Assembly: GCA_934148845.1 (NCBI GenBank)
Contig: CAKPDH010000003.1
Coordinates: 132,492-196,491 of the forward strand
Direction of reading: 5' to 3'
Length of the DNA stretch: 64,000 nt
DNA from: an uncultured Bacilli bacterium
GTDB taxonomy: Bacteria; Bacillota_I; Bacilli_A; RF39; UBA660
The position numbers and the translations under genes were made by a program. The notes under the pieces were generated by a model, which was not told the origin of the DNA, did no database searches, and saw only the letters and a list, made by a program, of their open reading frames with translations. This document shows positions 17,209 through 26,275 of the stretch, one piece after another. The number at the start of each line of letters is the position of its first letter. Position 1 is the stretch's first letter.

Positions 17209-17244
17209 TAAGTATATTTTTCATTTACTTATTATCTTTTTTTT
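17204..17244 (+). terminator. Terminator after miaA
   Basis: Perfect 11-bp stem GATAATAAGTA/TACTTATTATC, then a T run of eight. Confidence 0.85.
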
Positions 17245-17252
17245 GTTATAAT
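17244..17252 (+). promoter_or_regulatory. Extended -10 promoter of the CofE-like gene
   Basis: TGTTATAAT overlaps the T run of the miaA terminator and lies 23 bases before the ATG at 17276. Confidence 0.45.
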
Positions 17253-17275
17253 CTTTGTGAATGGATGGTGATTTT

Positions 17276-18463
17276 ATGAGAAATGTAGGTACAGTAGTAA
17301 GAGGTATTAGAACGCCTATTATTAAGGAAAATGACGATTTAGAGGAAATAGTAGTTGATTCCTTACTTAGGGCAAAAGAATCTGAAGGGTTTGAATTTAG
17401 AGATAAAGATGTGGTTGCTATAACCGAGGCTGTAGTTGGTATTAGTGAAGGTAATTATGTTACTGTAGATGATATCGCACGTGATATTTTAAAGAAGTTT
17501 CCAAGTAAAAGAATTGGACTTGTATTTCCAATATTAAGTAGAAATAGATTTTCAATGATACTTAAAGCAATCGCACGTAGTATGGATAGAATAACTATTC
17601 AATTAAGCTTTCCAGCTGATGAAGTTGGTAATGGAATATTAAGTGAAGATGATCTAGATAAAAGTAGATATAGTTTTACAAGTATAATAAATGAAAAAGA
17701 ATATAGTGATACATTTAGTTCATTTGTTCATCCATTTACTGGAATTAATATGGTAGATTTTTATAGAGACATTTGTTCCAGTGAAAATTGTAAAGTTGAA
17801 TTTATATTTGCTAATGATCCTAGGACAATTTTAAGCTATTCAAGGGATATATTAGTATGTAACATTCATTCAAGATTTTATACAAAAAGACTATTAGAAG
17901 AAGCAGGTATAGATAGTATATATTGTTTACATGATATTATGAATAAACCTGTAAATGGAAGCGGTTATAATGAAGAATATGGTTTGCTTGGATCAAATAA
18001 ATCTACTGAAGAAAGATTAAAATTATTTCCAAGAACAGGAGATAAACTTGTTTTAGATATTCAAAAAAAATTAAAAGAAGTAACAGGTAAAAATATAGAG
18101 GTTATGGTATATGGTGATGGTGCATTTAAGGATCCAGTTGGACACATTTGGGAACTTGCTGACCCAGTAGTATCTCCAGCTTATACTAAGGGTTTAGAAG
18201 GCGTTCCTAATGAGATTAAACTTAAATATGTATCTGATAATAAATATTCTAATTTATATGGAGATGAGCTTAAAGAGGCAATAAAGGAAGAAATTAAAAA
18301 TAAAGATGCAAATTTAAAAGGTAAAATGATTACTCAAGGTACAACTCCAAGACATATTACGGATTTAATTGGTTCACTTTGTGATTTAACTAGTGGTAGT
18401 GGTGATAAAGGCACACCAGTTGTATTTGTACAAGGTTATTTTGATAATTTAGCAGATGAATAA
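17276..18463 (+). CDS. CofE-like (F420-0:glutamate ligase family) protein
   Basis: 395 aa from the ATG at 17276, which follows GGTGATTTT; an ATG at 17261 would put the ribosome site inside the gene. The N-terminus has GTVVRGIRTPIIKENDD and DKDVVAITEAVVGISEGN, typical of the F420-0:gamma-glutamyl ligase family, and the C-terminal half has VMVYGDGAFKDPVG. CofE adds glutamates to coenzyme F420 in archaea and actinobacteria. No F420 biosynthesis gene is visible, and related long forms are common in Firmicutes, so another acid-amino acid ligation is likely. It is monocistronic. Confidence 0.82.
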   Translation: MRNVGTVVRGIRTPIIKENDDLEEIVVDSLLRAKESEGFEFRDKDVVAITEAVVGISEGNYVTVDDIARDILKKFPSKRIGLVFPILSRNRFSMILKAIARSMDRITIQLSFPADEVGNGILSEDDLDKSRYSFTSIINEKEYSDTFSSFVHPFTGINMVDFYRDICSSENCKVEFIFANDPRTILSYSRDILVCNIHSRFYTKRLLEEAGIDSIYCLHDIMNKPVNGSGYNEEYGLLGSNKSTEERLKLFPRTGDKLVLDIQKKLKEVTGKNIEVMVYGDGAFKDPVGHIWELADPVVSPAYTKGLEGVPNEIKLKYVSDNKYSNLYGDELKEAIKEEIKNKDANLKGKMITQGTTPRHITDLIGSLCDLTSGSGDKGTPVVFVQGYFDNLADE

Positions 18464-18487
18464 TTAGCAATACGCTAATTATTTTTA
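18459..18487 (+). terminator. Terminator after the CofE-like gene
   Basis: Perfect 10-bp stem AATAATTAGC/GCTAATTATT with a five-base loop, then TTT. Confidence 0.75.
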
Positions 18488-18492
18488 TATAT

Positions 18493-18514
18493 AAAAAAAG
18501 CTACATAGCTTTTT
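18493..18514 (-). terminator. Terminator of spoIVA
   Basis: On the reverse strand AAAAAGCTA/TAGCTTTTT forms a stem directly after the stop, ending in a T run. Confidence 0.75.
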
Positions 18515-18515
18515 C

Positions 18516-19991
18516 CTATATAACGATAGCAAATAAATTTCCAGAGCCTTTATTAACTAATTTAGTTAATGTTTGTTGTAATTTATATCTTGCATTTTCA
18601 GGTGTTAAAGATAATTTTGCTTGTATACCTTCTTTAACTATATTGTCAATACTTCTTCCAAATATTTCACTTTTCCATATTGCATTAGGATCAGTATCTT
18701 TATCTTTCATTAAGTAATCAATTAATTGTTTACTTTGAAGCTCAGAACCAATAATTGGTTCAAATGTTGATTCTACGTCGACTCTAATCATATGTATTGA
18801 AGGCGCAACTGCTTTTAGTTTAATACCGTATCTAGAACCTTGTTTAATTATTTCAGGAGTTTCTAATTTCATATCATTAAGCGTTGGACTTGCAACACCA
18901 TACCCTGTTGTCCTTACCATTTGAAGAGCAGATTTAATTTGATTATATTCAGTTTTTGCTTCATTATAATCTTGGAAAATTGTAATTAAATCGGCTCTAT
19001 TTTTAATTTCTATACCTATAGTATCTTTTAATATTTCATCATATAAATAATCAGGTGCTTCTAGATTTATAGTAACTATTCCAGTTGATGTATCTACATT
19101 AGAAATATAAGCTTTACTTATGTGTTCTGAATTTTCAAAATGACTAGTTATTCCATCAATATCTCTTAGTCTGTCAACTTCAGTAACACTTTCTTTAATT
19201 TTTTCAATATATTCAGCTTTTAATTTATTAGTTGGATTTAAAACAGCTATCCAATCGGGCATGTTAACTTTAACCTCAGTAACTGGGAATTCATATAATG
19301 CTTCCTTTAATACACTATATACTTCTTTTTCTTTCATGCTATCTACTGATAGTGGCATAACAGGTACATTATATAAATCTTTAAGTTCGCTTGCAAGTCT
19401 TTCTGTTTCTGGTAAGCTAGGATGTGAAGAGTTAAGTATTACAACAAATGGTTTACCAATTTCTTTTAATTCATCAATAACTCTTTTTTCTGCATCTACA
19501 TAATTATTTCTTGGAATTTCTCCAAAAGAACCATCAGTAGTAACAACAATACCAATACTTGAATGTTCTTTAATTACTTTTTCAGTGCCTATTTCAGCGG
19601 CCTCTATAAAAGGTATTTCTTCATCATACCATGGAGTCTTAACCATTCTAGGACCATTTTCGTCTTCATATCCTTTAGCGCCTTCAATAACATATCCAAC
19701 ACAGTCTACAAGTCTAACATTACAACTAAAATTATCAATTTTTATGTTTGCTGCATTACTAGGTACAAATTTAGGTTCAGTTGTCATAATCATTTTACCT
19801 TGAGCACTTTGTGGTATTTCATCTAGGCATCTTTTCTTTTCATATTCATCTTCTATGTTAGTGACAACTAAATTCTCAATAAATTTTTTAATAAATGTAG
19901 ATTTACCAGTTCTAACCGCACCAACTACTCCTAAATATAAATCTCCACCTGTTCTATCTGAAATACTTTTAATAATATCATATTTTTCCAT
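18516..19991 (-). CDS. spoIVA: Stage IV sporulation protein A (spore coat morphogenetic ATPase)
   Basis: 491 aa, full length. SpoIVA polymerises on the forespore outer membrane using ATP and forms the base layer of the coat. Walker A GAVRTGKST is at about residues 23-31, and VDCVGYVIEGAKGYE and TTDGSFGEIPR belong to the TRAFAC-type NTPase domain. The protein ends GSGNLFAIVI, the typical C-terminus that contacts SpoVM. AGGTAAT precedes the ATG on the reverse strand. It stands alone, divergent from lon. In B. subtilis it lies near der and gpsA; here der is 19 kb away. Confidence 0.97.
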   Translation of the reverse strand: MEKYDIIKSISDRTGGDLYLGVVGAVRTGKSTFIKKFIENLVVTNIEDEYEKKRCLDEIPQSAQGKMIMTTEPKFVPSNAANIKIDNFSCNVRLVDCVGYVIEGAKGYEDENGPRMVKTPWYDEEIPFIEAAEIGTEKVIKEHSSIGIVVTTDGSFGEIPRNNYVDAEKRVIDELKEIGKPFVVILNSSHPSLPETERLASELKDLYNVPVMPLSVDSMKEKEVYSVLKEALYEFPVTEVKVNMPDWIAVLNPTNKLKAEYIEKIKESVTEVDRLRDIDGITSHFENSEHISKAYISNVDTSTGIVTINLEAPDYLYDEILKDTIGIEIKNRADLITIFQDYNEAKTEYNQIKSALQMVRTTGYGVASPTLNDMKLETPEIIKQGSRYGIKLKAVAPSIHMIRVDVESTFEPIIGSELQSKQLIDYLMKDKDTDPNAIWKSEIFGRSIDNIVKEGIQAKLSLTPENARYKLQQTLTKLVNKGSGNLFAIVI

Positions 19992-20080
19992 ATATTACCT
20001 ACTTTCTAATTAAATATATGAAACTATTAAAAAGTTATTCAAAAAAAGAAAAATTTATAGACTTTTATATATTTTTATAC

Positions 20081-20086
20081 TATAAT
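20081..20086 (+). promoter_or_regulatory. -10 element of lon
   Basis: TATAAT lies 24 bases before the lon ATG, with GGGAGG between. No strong -35 is visible. Confidence 0.4.
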
Positions 20087-20110
20087 AAAAATCAATTTGG
20101 GAGGCTTAAG

Positions 20111-22408
20111 ATGAAATATAATTTACCTGTATTACTTCTAAATGGAACATTATTGTTTCCAAATAGTGAAATAAAATTAGAATTTTTTGATGAATTAAGT
20201 AAAAGTATAATAGAAGAGTCTGAATTATTTCATGATGCTAAAATTTTAGTAGTTACAAAGACCTCTTTAGATCAGAATATATCGGTATCAGATTTACCTA
20301 AAATAGGCACAGTTGCCAAGATAGATAAAAAAATAGAACTTCCAAATGGAAGATTTAGAGTAACACTTAAGGGAATTAAAAGAAATAAAGTTATAGAATA
20401 TATAAATCCAAATAAATATATTTTAGAAGCTCTTGTAAAAAATATTGAAAAAGAAAAAATACCAAGTGAAATAGAAGAGGGGTTTATAAGAAAACTTTTA
20501 TCTGAACTTGATGGATATATAGAAAAAGTTCCATATATAAGTAATAGTTTACTATCTTTAGTATCTGATACTAAAGATATTGATACTATTACAGATATTA
20601 TTGTTAGTAATATACCTCTTGAGCCTAAGAGAATATTTTGTTATTTAATGGAAGAGAAGGCATCTAAGAGAGTTGAAATGCTACTTGAAGATATATATAG
20701 GGAAGAACAACTTTATAATATAGAACAAAATATAGATACAAAAGTAAGAAAAGGATTAGATAAAGATCAAAAAGATTTTTATTTAAAAGAAAAGATAAAA
20801 CTTATTAAAAATGAATTAGGTGAATCATCTTTTAAAGAAGACGAAATCGCACAATTAAAAGAAAAAGTTGAATTACTAAAAGCAAATGATGATATTAAAT
20901 TAAAGCTTGTAAAAGAAATAGATAAATATGAAAATTTATCGAGTGTGTCTCCTGAAGTTGGGTATGTTAGAAGTTATATTAATTATATGTTAGAATTACC
21001 TTTTTCAACATATACTAAGGATTTATCTGACCTAAAACAAGTAAGATTAAACTTAGATAAAAATCATTATGGTGTTTCAAATGTAAAAGAGAGAATAATA
21101 GAATATTTGGCTGTAAAAGAAATATCTTTAGATGTTGATACTCCGATAATTTGTTTAGTAGGACCTCCTGGAGTTGGTAAAACTACACTTGCATCATCAA
21201 TTGCAAGTAGTATTAATAGAAATTTTGTAAAAATATCTTTAGGTGGTGTTTGTGATGAGGCTTTAATTAAGGGACATGTTAGAACATATTTAGGTGCAAC
21301 TCCTGGCCTTATAATAGATGGAATCAAAAGATCTAAAAGTTCAAATCCTGTTTTTCTTATAGATGAAATTGATAAAATGTGTGTAAGTTTTAAAGGAGAT
21401 CCAGCTAGTGCATTATTAGAAGTACTTGATCCTAGTCAAAATAAACATTTTAAAGATAATTATATAGAGGAAGAATATGACTTATCTAAAGTATTATTCA
21501 TAGTAACTGCAAACGATATTACAAAAATACCTGAAGCTTTAAGAGATAGATTAGAAATTATATCTATACCAGGTTATACGGAACTTGAAAAAATACAAAT
21601 AGCCCAAAATTATTTAATTCCTACTATATGCAGAAGTCATGGTATTGATAATATAAAACTAAAAGATGATAAACTTTTAGATATTATTAGATCTTATACA
21701 CATGAATCAGGTGTAAGAGAACTTTATAGAATTATTTCAAAATTAGTAAGAAAAGCTATAAAAGATCAAGTATTAGAAAACAAAAAAATAAGTTTAACTA
21801 AAACTACTATAGATAAATATTTAGGTAAAAAAATTTATAGTTATGATATAATTAAAAGTGAAGTAGGAATTGTTTACTCTATGGCACATACAGAAAATGG
21901 AGGAGATATAATTCCTATTGAAACTAATTGTTATGATGGAAATTCTAATTTAATTTTAACAGGATCTATAGGAGATGTAATGCTTGAAAGTGCAAAAATT
22001 GCTTTAAGTTATATTAAGGCAAATTATAAACTTTTTAATATAAATCCTAAAATGTTTAATAATGATATACATATAAATGTTCCAAATATAGCTATAAAAA
22101 AAGATGGACCTAGTGGTGGACTTTCTATCACAACCGCACTAATAAGTTTACTTTCTAATTTAAAGATAGATAATAGTATTGCTATGACTGGTGAAATAAC
22201 ACTTAGAGGAAATATACTTAAAGTAGGCGGAATAAAAGAAAAAATAATAGGTGCATATATAAATAATATAAAAACTATTTTTATTCCTTACTCTAATAAA
22301 GACGATTTAGATGATTTATCTACTGAAATTAAATCTAGAATTAATATTATATTAGTTAAAACATATGATGAAGTGTTTAAATATATAAAGGAGAAGAAAA
22401 ATGTATAA
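20111..22408 (+). CDS. lon: ATP-dependent Lon protease
   Basis: 765 aa from the ATG at 20111 after GGGAGGC; the open frame upstream has no support. The N-terminal substrate domain, the AAA+ module (GPPGVGKTTLA; FLIDEIDKM; the arginine-finger region ALRDRLEII) and the C-terminal protease domain are in order. The catalytic dyad is Ser668 in DGPSGG and Lys711 in GGIKEK, 43 residues apart as in Escherichia coli. Lon degrades damaged and regulatory proteins in the cytosol. Its last eight bases overlap the first of three unknown genes, making a four-gene coupled operon. Confidence 0.97.
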   Translation: MKYNLPVLLLNGTLLFPNSEIKLEFFDELSKSIIEESELFHDAKILVVTKTSLDQNISVSDLPKIGTVAKIDKKIELPNGRFRVTLKGIKRNKVIEYINPNKYILEALVKNIEKEKIPSEIEEGFIRKLLSELDGYIEKVPYISNSLLSLVSDTKDIDTITDIIVSNIPLEPKRIFCYLMEEKASKRVEMLLEDIYREEQLYNIEQNIDTKVRKGLDKDQKDFYLKEKIKLIKNELGESSFKEDEIAQLKEKVELLKANDDIKLKLVKEIDKYENLSSVSPEVGYVRSYINYMLELPFSTYTKDLSDLKQVRLNLDKNHYGVSNVKERIIEYLAVKEISLDVDTPIICLVGPPGVGKTTLASSIASSINRNFVKISLGGVCDEALIKGHVRTYLGATPGLIIDGIKRSKSSNPVFLIDEIDKMCVSFKGDPASALLEVLDPSQNKHFKDNYIEEEYDLSKVLFIVTANDITKIPEALRDRLEIISIPGYTELEKIQIAQNYLIPTICRSHGIDNIKLKDDKLLDIIRSYTHESGVRELYRIISKLVRKAIKDQVLENKKISLTKTTIDKYLGKKIYSYDIIKSEVGIVYSMAHTENGGDIIPIETNCYDGNSNLILTGSIGDVMLESAKIALSYIKANYKLFNINPKMFNNDIHINVPNIAIKKDGPSGGLSITTALISLLSNLKIDNSIAMTGEITLRGNILKVGGIKEKIIGAYINNIKTIFIPYSNKDDLDDLSTEIKSRINIILVKTYDEVFKYIKEKKNV

Positions 22409-23018
22409 TAATATAAAAGAATATGAAATGTATAAAAAGTTTCAATCAATTATGTATTCCGATAATATAGATTACTATTATTTAATTGATATAAATATAT
22501 TTAAATTTTTTATTAGTTATATAATTGACGGAGCTAAAAATAATATTTTTAGTAAAGTAGAATTGACTAGAATAAATACAATATTTTTTAATTTAAGTAA
22601 TATAAAAGATAAGAATTATAATCCTAGAAAATTTTTGATGATGGAAGCTAATTATGCTTTAAAAGTTACTAAGGATAGATCTGTTAGATTTTATAGAAAA
22701 GAATTGTTTAAAAGATATAATAACATTAAATATTTGTTAGGTAATTCAGATTATTCTATAATTAATAAATTTCATGATGAAAGAAATTCATATTATTATG
22801 ATTATAAAATAGTAAGTGATATTCAAGTATATAATAATTTCGATTTTATAAAAAAATATCAGGATAACGAGTATTTTAATTCTTCTATAAATACAATAAT
22901 GAATGAATATAGCTGTATTTTAAAGAATAAATCTTTTCTTGATAAAATTACATATATTATGTATGCTAAAAATATAGAAAATATAAAATTCAAAATTAAA
23001 TCTAGAAAGTATAAATAA
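22401..23018 (+). CDS. Unknown protein in the lon operon
   Basis: 205 aa, rich in Tyr, Asn, Lys and Ile, with no signal peptide or membrane segment and no motif I recognise. The ATG at 22401 follows GGAGAAG within the lon 3' end, and the stop TAATG overlaps the next ATG (23018), so it is coupled on both sides. It contains the basic segment VTKDRSVRFYRKELFKRYNN. It is lineage-specific as far as I can see; operon membership with lon is the only clue. Confidence 0.7.
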   Translation: MYNNIKEYEMYKKFQSIMYSDNIDYYYLIDINIFKFFISYIIDGAKNNIFSKVELTRINTIFFNLSNIKDKNYNPRKFLMMEANYALKVTKDRSVRFYRKELFKRYNNIKYLLGNSDYSIINKFHDERNSYYYDYKIVSDIQVYNNFDFIKKYQDNEYFNSSINTIMNEYSCILKNKSFLDKITYIMYAKNIENIKFKIKSRKYK

Positions 23019-23668
23019 TGAATAGAGAATATTTAGATTTAAAATGTATGTACTCATATATATTTTCAAATGATATATCTTTAGTATTAGATTCGTTAAA
23101 AGATATATCTACACTAAAAATATTTTTAAATGCGGTTAGAAATTTAACTCAAGAAAATAGTCTTAGTAAAGAAAGAAAAGAATATATATTTAAAATATTA
23201 TATTATTTAAGAGAAGTAGATGATTTAAATAAAATAGAAAGATCTAATATTATTAATGAAATAATACGTACTATTAATTTACAAATTTTTGATGATTCAG
23301 ATATATTTTACCGTACACAACTAGTTAATAGATTTGTTAATGATAAATATTATAGCTATAAATACGATATATCAGATTCAATTGATGATATAGAATTATC
23401 AATTGTATTTGACTATTATATTTTGAAGACACATTTAGATGCAAATAATTTACTTAATGAATATATAGATTTATTCTTAAATAATCAATATACTTATATT
23501 TTATCATTAAGTTATATTATTGCAGAAGATAAATATATAATAAACGATAAGACGTTTTTAAATAATTGTTTAACTGTACTATTTAAAATTAAAGATAATA
23601 GTGACTTTATAACTAAAATAAATTGTAATAAATTTATTAAACTTTTAAAAAAAGGAGTGAATAAATGA
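23018..23668 (+). CDS. Unknown helical protein, first of two tandem paralogues
   Basis: 216 aa, acidic, all-helical in appearance and without cysteine motifs. It is visibly paralogous to the next gene: both have YLxxK, a FSND/FSNN segment, a short DIS motif, SKERKEYIFKILYYLRE versus SYDRKIRIYSILSELRN, an IINE(I/M)I motif, then a D-S-D/E-x-FY stretch followed by VNR or VKR. Start and stop overlap the neighbouring genes. I recognise no family; the repeat of about 30-40 residues might be HEAT-like, which is a guess. Confidence 0.7.
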   Translation: MNREYLDLKCMYSYIFSNDISLVLDSLKDISTLKIFLNAVRNLTQENSLSKERKEYIFKILYYLREVDDLNKIERSNIINEIIRTINLQIFDDSDIFYRTQLVNRFVNDKYYSYKYDISDSIDDIELSIVFDYYILKTHLDANNLLNEYIDLFLNNQYTYILSLSYIIAEDKYIINDKTFLNNCLTVLFKIKDNSDFITKINCNKFIKLLKKGVNK

Positions 23669-24324
23669 ACAATTATCTAAAAGAAAAAATTGCCGTAAAT
23701 TTAATTTTTTCAAATAATGATATTAATGATGTAAAAAAATCTTTACTTGATATTTCTGATTTATTGTATTTTAAAAGTATAGTTGAATATTTAGCTTTAA
23801 ATAAGTATTTATCTTATGATAGAAAGATTAGAATTTATTCTATTTTATCTGAATTAAGAAATACTTATGATGATTATCGATGCGATAGGCTTGAAATTAT
23901 TAATGAAATGATTAAATCATTAAATAATCAGACTAAAGATAAATCTGATGAGTTTTATCAAATAGAAATGGTTAAAAGAACAAATGATACTAAGTTTTAT
24001 AATGCTGATATAAAAAATTATATTAGTATTATAGAAATATCTTTATCGTTTGATTATATTGTTTTATATTCACATAATAGTGATCTGTTAGATATGGAAA
24101 GTTTTAATCGCGATTTTTTAGAATATTTTATAAAAGAAAAAGATTTATATTTATATTCATTAAATTTAATATTAAATGAAAATGAAGAAGTTATAACAGA
24201 AGACTTTAAAAAAAGAGCAAATATTATTTTAAGTCATATTAAAAAAAGTGAAACAAGTCTGTTATTAAAATTTAAATATGGTGAATATATTAAAATATTA
24301 AAGAAAGCTAATAAAAAAAATTAG
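23665..24324 (+). CDS. Unknown helical protein, second tandem paralogue
   Basis: 219 aa, a paralogue of the preceding protein along its whole length (FSNNDINDVKKSLLDIS, SYDRKIRIYSILSELRN, IINEMIKSLNNQ, FYQIEMVKR). The ATG follows AAAGGAGTGA and overlaps the upstream stop (ATGAA), so it is the last coupled gene of the lon operon. The duplication is old, since many positions differ. No catalytic residues are evident. A terminator overlaps its stop codon. Confidence 0.7.
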   Translation: MNNYLKEKIAVNLIFSNNDINDVKKSLLDISDLLYFKSIVEYLALNKYLSYDRKIRIYSILSELRNTYDDYRCDRLEIINEMIKSLNNQTKDKSDEFYQIEMVKRTNDTKFYNADIKNYISIIEISLSFDYIVLYSHNSDLLDMESFNRDFLEYFIKEKDLYLYSLNLILNENEEVITEDFKKRANIILSHIKKSETSLLLKFKYGEYIKILKKANKKN

Positions 24325-24331
24325 CTTTTTT
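24304..24331 (+). terminator. Terminator of the lon operon
   Basis: Stem AAAGCTAAT/ATTAGCTTT with an A7 loop, then Ts. The 3' arm is present twice. Confidence 0.8.
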
Positions 24332-24363
24332 AATACTATAAATTAGCTTTTTTAATACTATAA
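24320..24363 (+). repeat. 22-bp tandem duplication of a terminator arm
   Basis: Two exact adjacent copies (24320-24341 and 24342-24363) of a unit beginning ATTAGCTTTTTTAATAC. Each copy can pair with the same 5' arm at 24304-24312, giving two possible terminator hairpins. Confidence 0.9.
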
Positions 24364-24369
24364 ATTTTA

Positions 24370-24398
24370 TTGTATAAAAAAAATAATTAGTGTATAAT
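24370..24398 (+). promoter_or_regulatory. Promoter of the HerA-like gene
   Basis: TTGTAT (24370-24375), 17-nt spacer, TATAAT (24393-24398). Confidence 0.6.
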
Positions 24399-24426
24399 TA
24401 ATGTATAAAGTATTGTAGGTGAGAGT

Positions 24427-26199
24427 GTGTTAGGAAAAATTATTGGTGTTGAAGGAAATACTATATTAGTTAAATCAAAAATTAATATTGAAGAGGCAAA
24501 TAATATAATTAATTTATATGTTAAATTTACAGATGGCGATATTAAAATAATTGGAGAAATAGTTGATATTAAAGATAGTGTTATATATATTAATTTGGTA
24601 GGTGAATTTAAGAACAGTAAATTTATGTGCGGTATATCAAGTAAACCATCTTTTAGATCTACTGTAGATATATTAGAACATGATAAAATAATAGAAATAC
24701 TAGGAATACCTGATTATAATGAGAGGAAAGATTTATATTTAGGAAGAAGTCCTATATATTCTGATGTTAAAATAGGAATAAATATAAATGATTTTTTTAG
24801 CAATCATTTTGCTATATTTGGATCAACAGGAAGTGGTAAATCTTGTAGTGTAGCACGTATTTTTCAAAATCTGTTTGAGAAAAATGATCCTGTACCATAT
24901 AGGGCTAGTATACTTATATTTGATGCTTATGGTGAGTATCACAGCGCTTTTAGTGAACTATCAAATAAAGTTCCTGAAATTACGTTTAAATCGTATACAA
25001 CTAATACTAATGATTCAAACAATTTAAAATTACAATTACCATTTTGGTTACTTACAGTAGATGATATAGCACTTTTACTTGAAGCTGATAAAAGAAGTGA
25101 ACTTCCTATAATAGAAAAAGCATTAAAATTAGTTAATATATTCGCACGAAAAGAAAGTGAAAATGTACTTAAAAGTAAAAATGATATAATAGCTAGGGCT
25201 CTTATAGATATATTATCTAGTGGCCATTCACCGGCTCAAATACGTGATCAAATTTTTTCAATATTGAGTCACTATAATACTAAAGACTTAAATTTAGATA
25301 CGCAAATATTTCAGCCAGGATATACAAGGCCACTTAAACAATGTCTTTTAATAGATTCTACTGGGAAAATAAGAGAAATGGAACTTCTTACAACTTTTAT
25401 AGGTAAATTTATATGTGATGATTTAGAATTATCACTTCCAGATGGTACATTTAAATATACTTTAAAGGATTTTTATATGGCATTTGAATTTGCTTTAATA
25501 TCAGAAGGAATATTAAATAGTGAAAAAGTATATGATATGTATAATTCATTAAAAGTAAGACTTAGAACTTTATTAAATAGTGAATATGCTAAATATTTTG
25601 ATATTCCAGAATACATGAATATAGATTCATTTATAAAAGATATATTAACAATTAATCATAGAAAAGCTCAAATAGTTAATTTTAATATAAATTATGTAGA
25701 CGATAGATTTGCAAAAACAATTGTAAAAATATATTCTAGAATATTTTTTGAGTATGCTAAAGGATTAGATAATAGAGCAAGTCTTCCAATACATATAATT
25801 TTAGAAGAAGCTCACCGATATGTTCAAAACGATAATGATATAAATGTAATTGGTTATAATATATTTGAGCGTATTTCTAAAGAAGGAAGAAAGTATGCTG
25901 TTATGCTTGGATTAATTTCTCAAAGACCTTCTGAACTATCTAGTACAGCACTCTCACAATGTAGTAATTTTCTAATTTTTAAAATGATGCATCCAACAGA
26001 TGTAGAATATATTAAGCAAATGGTTCCAAATATAACATCTGAAATAGTAAAAAAATTAAAACTATTACAACCAGGAACTTGTATTGCTTTTGGTAGTGGT
26101 TTTAAAGTACCATCATTAATTAAATTTAAACTTCCAAATCCAACTCCATCAAGTAGTAGTTGTGATATAAGTAATATTTGGTTTGTTGATAGAAAGTAA
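24427..26199 (+). CDS. HerA-like (DUF87) hexameric ATPase
   Basis: 590 aa from a GTG start after GGTGAG. An N-terminal HAS-barrel-like segment (about residues 1-90) is followed by the FtsK/HerA ATPase core. Walker A is FGSTGSGKSCSVAR, the Walker B region is IHIILEEAHRYVQND, and ISKEGRKYAVMLGLISQRP is typical of DUF87 proteins. HerA pumps DNA together with NurA in archaea; related bacterial genes occur alone or in defence systems with SIR2 or other effectors. No nuclease or defence partner lies beside it, so a general DNA translocase role is the cautious reading. It has its own promoter and terminator. Confidence 0.85.
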   Translation: MLGKIIGVEGNTILVKSKINIEEANNIINLYVKFTDGDIKIIGEIVDIKDSVIYINLVGEFKNSKFMCGISSKPSFRSTVDILEHDKIIEILGIPDYNERKDLYLGRSPIYSDVKIGININDFFSNHFAIFGSTGSGKSCSVARIFQNLFEKNDPVPYRASILIFDAYGEYHSAFSELSNKVPEITFKSYTTNTNDSNNLKLQLPFWLLTVDDIALLLEADKRSELPIIEKALKLVNIFARKESENVLKSKNDIIARALIDILSSGHSPAQIRDQIFSILSHYNTKDLNLDTQIFQPGYTRPLKQCLLIDSTGKIREMELLTTFIGKFICDDLELSLPDGTFKYTLKDFYMAFEFALISEGILNSEKVYDMYNSLKVRLRTLLNSEYAKYFDIPEYMNIDSFIKDILTINHRKAQIVNFNINYVDDRFAKTIVKIYSRIFFEYAKGLDNRASLPIHIILEEAHRYVQNDNDINVIGYNIFERISKEGRKYAVMLGLISQRPSELSSTALSQCSNFLIFKMMHPTDVEYIKQMVPNITSEIVKKLKLLQPGTCIAFGSGFKVPSLIKFKLPNPTPSSSSCDISNIWFVDRK

Positions 26200-26229
26200 A
26201 CTAGTAATTTCTAATTATTAGTTTTTTTT
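26199..26229 (+). terminator. Terminator after the HerA-like gene
   Basis: Eleven-pair stem AACTAGTAATT/AATTATTAGTT with one G-U pair, then eight Ts. Confidence 0.8.
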
Positions 26230-26275
26230 CATATTATTTTATATTTAACATACAGTTTATTGATAGGAGATGTTT

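Noticed and set aside
24427..26199. Phage-defence system around the HerA-like ATPase
   Set aside because: No nuclease, SIR2 or other effector is adjacent; it is monocistronic between lon-linked and spore genes.
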